A DNA stretch of 10,656 nucleotides from Clostridia bacterium (GTDB lineage Bacteria > Bacillota > Peptococcia > DRI-13 > DTU073), in assembly GCA_012842035.1 (NCBI GenBank), contig DUTO01000069.1, positions 1 to 10,656 of the forward strand. The letters are read 5' to 3'. The stretch's first letter is position 1; the number at the start of each line of letters is the position of its first letter. The notes beneath the pieces were generated by a model, which was not told the DNA's origin, did no database searches, and saw only the letters and a list, made by a program, of their open reading frames with translations. Below are positions 7,218 to 10,656 of this stretch, one piece after another. Both the position numbers and the translations under genes were made by a program.

Positions 7218-7769
7218 TTAATCCATTTTTTGTACTTGACTATAATCTACTTCTACAGGTGTTTCCCTGCCAAACATAGTTACCAGAACCTTTAATTTTG
7301 CCTTATCTGGATAAATTTCCTCCACAACTCCTGTGAAATTCCGAAAAGGTCCTGTAATTACCCTCACGCTTTCCCCAATATTATATATCTCTTTAGGTTT
7401 GGCATCTGCCAACCCCATATGCTTAAGAATATTGTCTATCTCCTCTTCCAATAAAGGAATAGGCTTAGAGCCTGTACCCACAAAACCTGTTACACCGGGT
7501 GTGTTTCTCACCACATACCAAGAGTCGTCGGTCAAAATCATTTCCACTAAAACATACCCAGGGAAAATTTTCTTTTTAACCAACTTCTTTTTTCCATCCC
7601 TAACCTCTATAACATCTTCCATAGGAACTAAAACATGGAAAATCTTATCACCAACATTCATCGATTCAACTCTTTTTTCCAGGTTAGTCTTAACTTTATT
7701 TTCATATCCTGAATATGTGTGAATAACATACCAGTTTTTCTCTCTAACTACTGAAGCCCCACCGGGCAA
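7218..7769 (-). CDS. nusG: Transcription elongation/antitermination factor NusG
   Basis: Binds the RNA polymerase clamp and influences pausing, Rho activity and transcription-translation coupling. The 183 residues contain the NGN domain (about 10-115: KNWYVIHTYSGYENKVKTNLEKR, KKIFPGYVLVEM, WYVVRNTPGVTGFVG) and a C-terminal KOW domain (about 130-183: ESVRVITGPFRNFTGVVEEI, MFGRETPVEVDYSQV). The start is TTG at 7769 with AAAGGAGAG 9 nt upstream (7779-7787). It adds about eight residues (PGGASVVR) before the usual KNWYV start, but no other start codon lies between. It is 42 nt after secE and 25 nt before rplK, so co-transcribed with both. Confidence 0.96.
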   Translation of the reverse strand: MPGGASVVREKNWYVIHTYSGYENKVKTNLEKRVESMNVGDKIFHVLVPMEDVIEVRDGKKKLVKKKIFPGYVLVEMILTDDSWYVVRNTPGVTGFVGTGSKPIPLLEEEIDNILKHMGLADAKPKEIYNIGESVRVITGPFRNFTGVVEEIYPDKAKLKVLVTMFGRETPVEVDYSQVQKMD

Positions 7770-7811
7770 TTGAATTCACTCTCCTTTATCACCTTATTTT
7801 AAAAAACTATT

Positions 7812-8027
7812 TTAGTGGAGAATTAATTTTATCAGATAACTAAGTCCTAAATCAATAAGCCAAATAGCGGTAGCCACCAAAACAACAGCAACTATAACTA
7901 CTACAGTGTAAGTAGTAATTTCCTTTTTTGTAGGCCAATGTACTTTTTTTAATTCTCCTTTTACTAACCTAAACCATCGTTTCAATCTGCCAAACAAACC
8001 AAGCTTTTCTCCCTTAGCCACACTCAT
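7812..8027 (-). CDS. secE: Protein translocase subunit SecE
   Basis: Essential small membrane subunit that clamps SecY in the Sec translocon. The 71 residues are the size of the short Gram-positive type with one membrane span. A basic cytoplasmic part (RLKRWFRLVKGELKKVHWPTKKEI) carries the conserved WPT motif. A single hydrophobic segment of about 25 residues follows (TVVVIVAVVLVATAIWLIDLGLSYLI). ATG at 8027 has AGGATG 8 nt upstream. It lies 45 nt after rpmG and 42 nt before nusG, the standard Firmicute order. Confidence 0.95.
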   Translation of the reverse strand: MSVAKGEKLGLFGRLKRWFRLVKGELKKVHWPTKKEITTYTVVVIVAVVLVATAIWLIDLGLSYLIKLILH

Positions 8028-8072
8028 AAATCACACATCCTAACCTTCGCTTAATCGAACACATTCTAAAAT

Positions 8073-8222
8073 TTATTTCGTCTCCTTATGTGTCGTATGT
8101 GTTTTACAAAACTTACAATATTTTTTCAGTTCCAGACGATCTGGGTTGTTTTTTTTATTTTTTTTAGATGTATAATTCCGCTGTTTACACTCTGCACAAG
8201 CCAAGGTGATTATTGTACGCAT
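8073..8222 (-). CDS. rpmG: 50S ribosomal protein L33 (bL33), zinc-binding type
   Basis: Small large-subunit protein of 49 residues, translated by eye. It begins MRTIITLACAECKQRNYTSKKN and ends in KKYCKFCKTHTTHKETK. The pairs C9/C12 and C36/C39 form a four-cysteine zinc ribbon, so this is the zinc-containing (C+) form. Many Firmicutes hold a second, zinc-free copy elsewhere for zinc limitation; nothing here tells whether this one does. GGGAGG lies 8 nt before ATG 8222. It is the first gene of the unit, behind the promoter at 8278-8306. Confidence 0.95.
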   Translation of the reverse strand: MRTIITLACAECKQRNYTSKKNKKNNPDRLELKKYCKFCKTHTTHKETK

Positions 8223-8277
8223 TATTGCCACCTCCCAGATTAACATACCCTATTAATATTTTATCAATAATATACTA

Positions 8278-8306
8278 AATCTATCACAATCATCATTTCC
8301 TGTCAA
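8278..8306 (-). promoter_or_regulatory. Promoter for the rpmG-secE-nusG-rplKA unit
   Basis: Minus strand: perfect TTGACA (8306-8301), a 17-bp spacer, TAGATT (8283-8278; 4 of 6). Transcription should begin near 8271, leaving a leader of about 50 nt before rpmG. The IS left end begins 38 bp upstream of the -35, so the core promoter is intact, but any upstream activating sequence has been replaced by IS DNA. Confidence 0.75.
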
Positions 8307-8343
8307 TTAGCTCAAAACAAAAAACAAAGAAAATAAGCAGGAT

Positions 8344-8366
8344 GTCAATTGAAAAAGTAAATTCAA
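8344..8366 (+). repeat. IS left terminal inverted repeat
   Basis: Begins GTCAATTGAAAAAGTAAATT. It matches the reverse complement of 10032-10054 at 20 of 23 positions. Its inner part also matches the reverse complement of 9824-9845 (19 of 22 over 8349-8370). Confidence 0.75.
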
Positions 8367-8383
8367 CCCCTCCAAATCCCCTG

Positions 8384-8404
8384 TACAGAAATTACTTTTG
8401 CAAA
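8384..8404 (+). repeat. IS subterminal repeat, left copy
   Basis: Contains ACAG..ATTACTTTTGCAAA and matches 10010-10030 at 19 of 21 positions in the same orientation. Its 3' part also forms an imperfect inverted pair with the left end (13 of 15 over 8349-8363 and 8389-8403). A related TTTAGTTTTGCAAAA lies at 8418-8432. These are probably transposase-binding or remnant end sequences. Confidence 0.55.
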
Positions 8405-8436
8405 ATTAACAATGGTGTTTAGTTTTGCAAAAAAGT

Positions 8437-8442
8437 TATAAT
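8437..8442 (+). promoter_or_regulatory. Transposase -10 promoter element
   Basis: Perfect TATAAT, 31 nt before the transposase ATG. No good -35 lies 16-18 bp upstream (GTGTTT or GGTGTT), so basal activity may be low. The start point would fall near 8449, on the palindrome. Confidence 0.5.
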
Positions 8443-8447
8443 ATTCA

Positions 8448-8469
8448 TGGAGGCGCCTCTTTAGGAGGC
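8448..8469 (+). promoter_or_regulatory. Palindrome and ribosome-binding site in the transposase leader
   Basis: TGGAGGCGCCTCTT (8448-8461) contains the 10-bp palindrome GAGGCGCCTC and is followed by the Shine-Dalgarno AGGAGG (8463-8468), 5 nt before ATG. In RNA, GCCTC (8455-8459) can pair with GAGGC (8465-8469) and hide the ribosome-binding site. The inverted copy lies at 9783-9796. The position over the predicted transcription start suits an operator or a translational brake; neither is proven. Confidence 0.5.
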
Positions 8470-8473
8470 AGAT

Positions 8474-9772
8474 ATGAATAAAAACAAGCATTTGATTCCA
8501 GAAGAGAGAAACATCATTGAACAAAGGTTAAATGAAAAAAAGTCTTTCAGAAGTATTGCATGTGAGCTAGGCAAGGATCCAACTACTATTGCCAAAGAGG
8601 TTAAGAATCATATCCAGTTTAAAAAAACCGGTTGCTACGGGAGACCCTTTAATGACTGTTTAATTCGCAGGGACTGTGCTACACAACATCTTTGTAGCAA
8701 CCGGAAGTGTAACCGTTATTGTTGCTTCTGTAAGAGCCATTCCTGTTCTTCCATATGTCCTGATTATCAACAGCAAATATGCTACAGACTTACCAAACCC
8801 CCTTATGTCTGTAATGGTTGTGATAACAGACGCTCCTGCACCTTGGAAAAAAGAACTTACTCTGCAATACGCGCCCAAAAGGAGTATGAAGCAGTCCGAA
8901 CCGAAGCCCGCCAGGGTATACAGCTTACCGAAGATGAAGCTTTGAGATTAGATGCTCTGCTCAGTCCTCTCCTTATGAAAGGACAGTCACTCCACAACAT
9001 ATGCGTTAACCATGTGGATGAAATCATGCTCAATGAACGTACCCTTTACAATTACGTGGCTAATGGTCTTTTTACAGCCAAAAACATTGACATGCCTCGC
9101 GTCGTGCGTATGGGGAAACGTAAGAAAAAGAAAGATACTTTTAAGGTGGATAAAAAATGCCGTATCGGTCGTACTTACCAGGATTTCCTCAACTTTATGA
9201 CTGAACATCCCGGAACTCCCATTGTAGAAATGGATTCCGTGGAGGGCAAGAAAGGCGGCAAGGTACTACTAACTTTACATTTTACAATACCACAGTTCAT
9301 GCTGGCCTTTATCCGCGATAGCAATACATCTCAATCTGTCATTGATATTTTTAATCAGATTTACAGCACACTGGGGCATGACGTTTTTTGTGACTTATTT
9401 CAAGTTATCCTTGCTGACAACGGTAGTGAATTTTCTAATCCTTCTGCAATCGAAACCAATCCACTAGGGCACCCAAGAACGCGCATTTTTTATTGTGACC
9501 CACAGGCTCCTTTTCAGAGAGGAGCAGCCGAAAACAACCATTCATTAATCCGGCGCATTATCCCCAAGGGAACCTCTCTTGACTGTTTTACACAACAGGA
9601 CATCTCTCTAATGATGAACCATATCAATTCTTATGGGAGACCAAATCTCGGTGATAAAACCCCTTATGAGGTCTTCACTTCCCTCTATGGTGAAGATTTT
9701 TTAAGGGAGATGGGCGCAAAGCTTATACATCCAGATAAAATCACCCTTCGCCCATCACTCCTTAAAAAATAA
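8474..9772 (+). CDS. IS30-family DDE transposase
   Basis: Catalyses movement of the surrounding IS. The 432 residues are longer than the roughly 380-residue IS30 prototype because of a cysteine-rich insert. The N-terminal helix-turn-helix (about 6-46: LIPEERNIIEQRL, SFRSIACELGKDPTTIAKEV) is the IS30-type DNA-binding motif. Residues 54-122 hold 14 cysteines in CxxC-like pairs (CNRYCCFC, CNGC), a probable zinc-binding region. The catalytic core has D254 (VEMDSVEG), D315 (LADNGSEF) and E353 (RGAAENNHSLIRR), then IIPKG, so it is intact. ATG 8474 has AGGAGG 5 nt upstream. It is divergent from rpmG and convergent with lysC. No frameshift or stop is seen, so it is potentially active. Confidence 0.95.
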   Translation: MNKNKHLIPEERNIIEQRLNEKKSFRSIACELGKDPTTIAKEVKNHIQFKKTGCYGRPFNDCLIRRDCATQHLCSNRKCNRYCCFCKSHSCSSICPDYQQQICYRLTKPPYVCNGCDNRRSCTLEKRTYSAIRAQKEYEAVRTEARQGIQLTEDEALRLDALLSPLLMKGQSLHNICVNHVDEIMLNERTLYNYVANGLFTAKNIDMPRVVRMGKRKKKKDTFKVDKKCRIGRTYQDFLNFMTEHPGTPIVEMDSVEGKKGGKVLLTLHFTIPQFMLAFIRDSNTSQSVIDIFNQIYSTLGHDVFCDLFQVILADNGSEFSNPSAIETNPLGHPRTRIFYCDPQAPFQRGAAENNHSLIRRIIPKGTSLDCFTQQDISLMMNHINSYGRPNLGDKTPYEVFTSLYGEDFLREMGAKLIHPDKITLRPSLLKK

Positions 9773-9782
9773 TTTATTACAC

Positions 9783-9796
9783 AAGAGGCGCCTCCA
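9783..9796 (-). repeat. Inverted copy of the 14-bp palindromic element
   Basis: AAGAGGCGCCTCCA is the exact reverse complement of 8448-8461 and lies 10 nt after the transposase stop. It has no loop and no T run, so it is not a normal terminator. Together the two copies bracket the gene. Confidence 0.6.
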
Positions 9797-9823
9797 GTCA
9801 TAACTAAAAATTCACTTTAGCAT

Positions 9824-9845
9824 GGGGTGGAATTTACTCTTGCAA
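9824..9845 (-). repeat. Inner right-end-like inverted repeat of the IS
   Basis: Its reverse complement, TTGCAAGAGTAAATTCCACC plus CC, matches 8349-8370 at 19 of 22 positions. It is either an alternative or former right end, or an internal transposase-binding site. Confidence 0.5.
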
Positions 9846-10031
9846 ATAGTTAGTTAATTTTCCACACTTAGTTTAGCTTACTCAAAAACAACCACAAATT
9901 GGCAGTTTTTGCTTTTCGTTATCCTTAAAGAAGCATAATTCACTGCTATTAAATCTATTTAAACCTATTTAAATCAAGCAATTATAAGTTATTTTTATTT
10001 TTTAATTTCTACAGATTTTACTTTTGCAAAC
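9846..10031. other. AT-rich non-coding tail of the IS
   Basis: No gene is visible on either strand. It includes the tandem CTATTTAAACCTATTTAAA near 9956-9974 and, at 10010-10030, the second copy of the subterminal repeat found at 8384-8404 (19 of 21). IS30 elements usually end soon after the gene, so this tail is unusually long. Confidence 0.5.
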
Positions 10032-10054
10032 TGGAACTTACCTTTTCAATTGAC
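10032..10054 (-). repeat. IS right terminal inverted repeat
   Basis: The reverse complement begins GTCAATTGAAAAGGTAAGTT, with 20 of 23 matches to the left end. Read in the lysC frame, its first nine bases are GTC AAT TGA, giving Val-Asn-stop. Confidence 0.7.
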
Positions 10055-10656
10055 CCACCTGTTATTAAAGCACAATTCCCTGTTTAAACTAATTACTGCT
10101 TCCGTATACAAATCTCGCTCAATAACAAACTGCATGTTTACTTGTCGCAATGATTGCGAAATACAATGAATGTTTATTCCCTTTTCCGCAAGCACTGTTG
10201 CTGCTTTAGCTAATACTCCCGGTTTAGCAATATTGGATCCGATTAAAAAGACAACAGCCATATATTCTACTCTTACTGTTTCAAATTCTCTTTCTAAGCC
10301 TCGTACTAAGTCCTCACTCAACTCATTTTCCCAAATTACGAGAGAAATACTATTAGCATTAGTAGCTTTCATAATATAACTAACATGATGTTCCTTAAAA
10401 ATTTTCATAATTTCAAAATCAAAACCAACTTGCCCCACCATAGAAGCATCATGAATTTCAATTACCACCACTTTATCTGACCCGGTAATAATTTCAATTT
10501 TAGATTCTTTCCCGACATAGTCTTTAGTGATTAAAGTCCCCGGATGTAAAGGATCAAAAGTGTTTTTTATCCGCAAATTAATTCCGGCTCTTTCCAAAGG
10601 TTTCGAAGCTTTCGGATGGATGGCCTCCATGCCTACATCAGCTAACTGGTCCGCCA
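10046..10656 (-). CDS. lysC: Aspartate kinase, C-terminal part (cut by window edge; 3' end fused to IS)
   Basis: Phosphorylates aspartate in the first step of lysine, threonine and methionine synthesis. About 203 codons are visible and the frame continues past the right edge. ADVGMEAIHPKASKPLERAGINLRIKNTF and HPGTLI mark the end of the kinase domain. The first ACT domain follows (VVVIEIHDASMVGQVGFDFEIMKIFKEH) and then the second (VEYMAVVFLIGSNIAKPGVLAKAATVLAEKGINIHCISQS, VNMQFVIERDLYTEAVISLNRELC), the usual site of amino-acid feedback. The last codons, Val-Asn-TGA, are IS sequence, so the native tail after about RELCFNNRW has been replaced or trimmed. Both ACT domains appear complete, so function is probably kept. 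The kinase half lies outside the window, and the class is judged only from this C-terminal part. Confidence 0.93.
   Translation of the reverse strand, partial: ADQLADVGMEAIHPKASKPLERAGINLRIKNTFDPLHPGTLITKDYVGKESKIEIITGSDKVVVIEIHDASMVGQVGFDFEIMKIFKEHHVSYIMKATNANSISLVIWENELSEDLVRGLEREFETVRVEYMAVVFLIGSNIAKPGVLAKAATVLAEKGINIHCISQSLRQVNMQFVIERDLYTEAVISLNRELCFNNRWVN

Larger units (their letters stand above)
8344..10054 (+). mobile_element. IS30-family insertion sequence, about 1.71 kb
   Basis: The element holds one DDE transposase gene and is bounded by inverted repeats (left 8344-8366, right 10032-10054; 20 of 23 match). Left to right it carries the left repeat, motif copies, a transposase promoter and leader, the gene, a palindrome copy, and a 282-nt non-coding tail with further end-like repeats. 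No clear 2-3 bp target duplication is seen: the left flank reads ...GCAGGAT and the right CCACCTG... . A second right-end-like sequence at 9824-9845 would give a shorter 1.5-kb element, so the right boundary is less sure than the left. The insertion lies between lysC and the rpmG operon. Confidence 0.75.

Noticed and set aside
8028..8072. tRNA gene between rpmG and secE, seen in some Firmicutes
   Set aside because: The gap is only 45 nt and has no cloverleaf.
8660..9208. Additional frames inside the transposase gene on both strands
   Set aside because: They overlap the intact DDE transposase and show no programmed-frameshift partner or domain; IS30 elements use a single frame.
8448..9796. 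GAGGCGCCTC elements as the true IS ends
   Set aside because: The longer inverted repeats at 8344 and 10054 lie outside them, the transposase promoter would be excluded, and the flanks show no target duplication.
9846..10031. CRISPR array or small RNA gene in the IS tail
   Set aside because: The repeats are short, few and unevenly spaced, and no promoter-hairpin-terminator arrangement is visible.
8335..10060. Target-site duplication of the IS
   Set aside because: The flanks GCAGGAT and CCACCTG share no convincing 2-4 bp direct repeat at the mapped ends.

Overview
The window reads as chromosomal DNA of a low-GC Firmicute, most probably a clostridial anaerobe. This rests on the wording of RpoB, RpoC, NusG and L10, the L10-leader RNA, the sigma-A-like promoters, strong AGGAGG ribosome-binding sites and several TTG starts. 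No species can be named from the sequence alone.

The left 8.2 kb is the classic transcription/translation cluster, all on the minus strand and so read from right to left: rpmG - secE - nusG - rplK - rplA - rplJ - rplL - rpoB - rpoC (cut by the left edge). It encodes a zinc-ribbon L33, the Sec translocase subunit SecE, the elongation factor NusG, ribosomal proteins L11, L1, L10 and L7/L12, and the beta and beta' subunits of RNA polymerase. Three promoter-like sites with 17-bp spacers divide it into nested units: one before rpmG (8278-8306), one before rplJ (5974-6002) and one before rpoB (4680-4708). The rplJ unit starts with an L10-leader RNA ending in a terminator hairpin, which fits feedback control by L10-L12. 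The rplL-rpoB gap holds a hairpin after rplL, then the rpoB promoter, then a leader with a perfect 10-bp hairpin followed by a short U run. This looks like a place where RNA polymerase synthesis is tuned separately from the ribosomal proteins.

From about 8344 to 10054 lies an IS30-family insertion sequence whose single plus-strand gene encodes a DDE transposase of 432 residues with a cysteine-rich N-terminal region. Its outer ends are 23-bp inverted repeats (20 matches). Several copies of a TTTACTTTTGCAA-like motif sit inside both ends, and a 14-bp sequence centred on the palindrome GAGGCGCCTC brackets the transposase gene in inverted orientation.

The right edge (10046 to the end, minus strand) is the C-terminal part of an aspartate kinase (lysC) with two ACT domains. 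The IS abuts its 3' end, so the IS inverted repeat encodes the last two residues and the stop codon. The IS thus separates lysC from the rpmG operon without touching the rpmG promoter.

I found no clearly new system. The points most worth a second look are the rpoB leader, the IS end architecture and the lysC-IS fusion.
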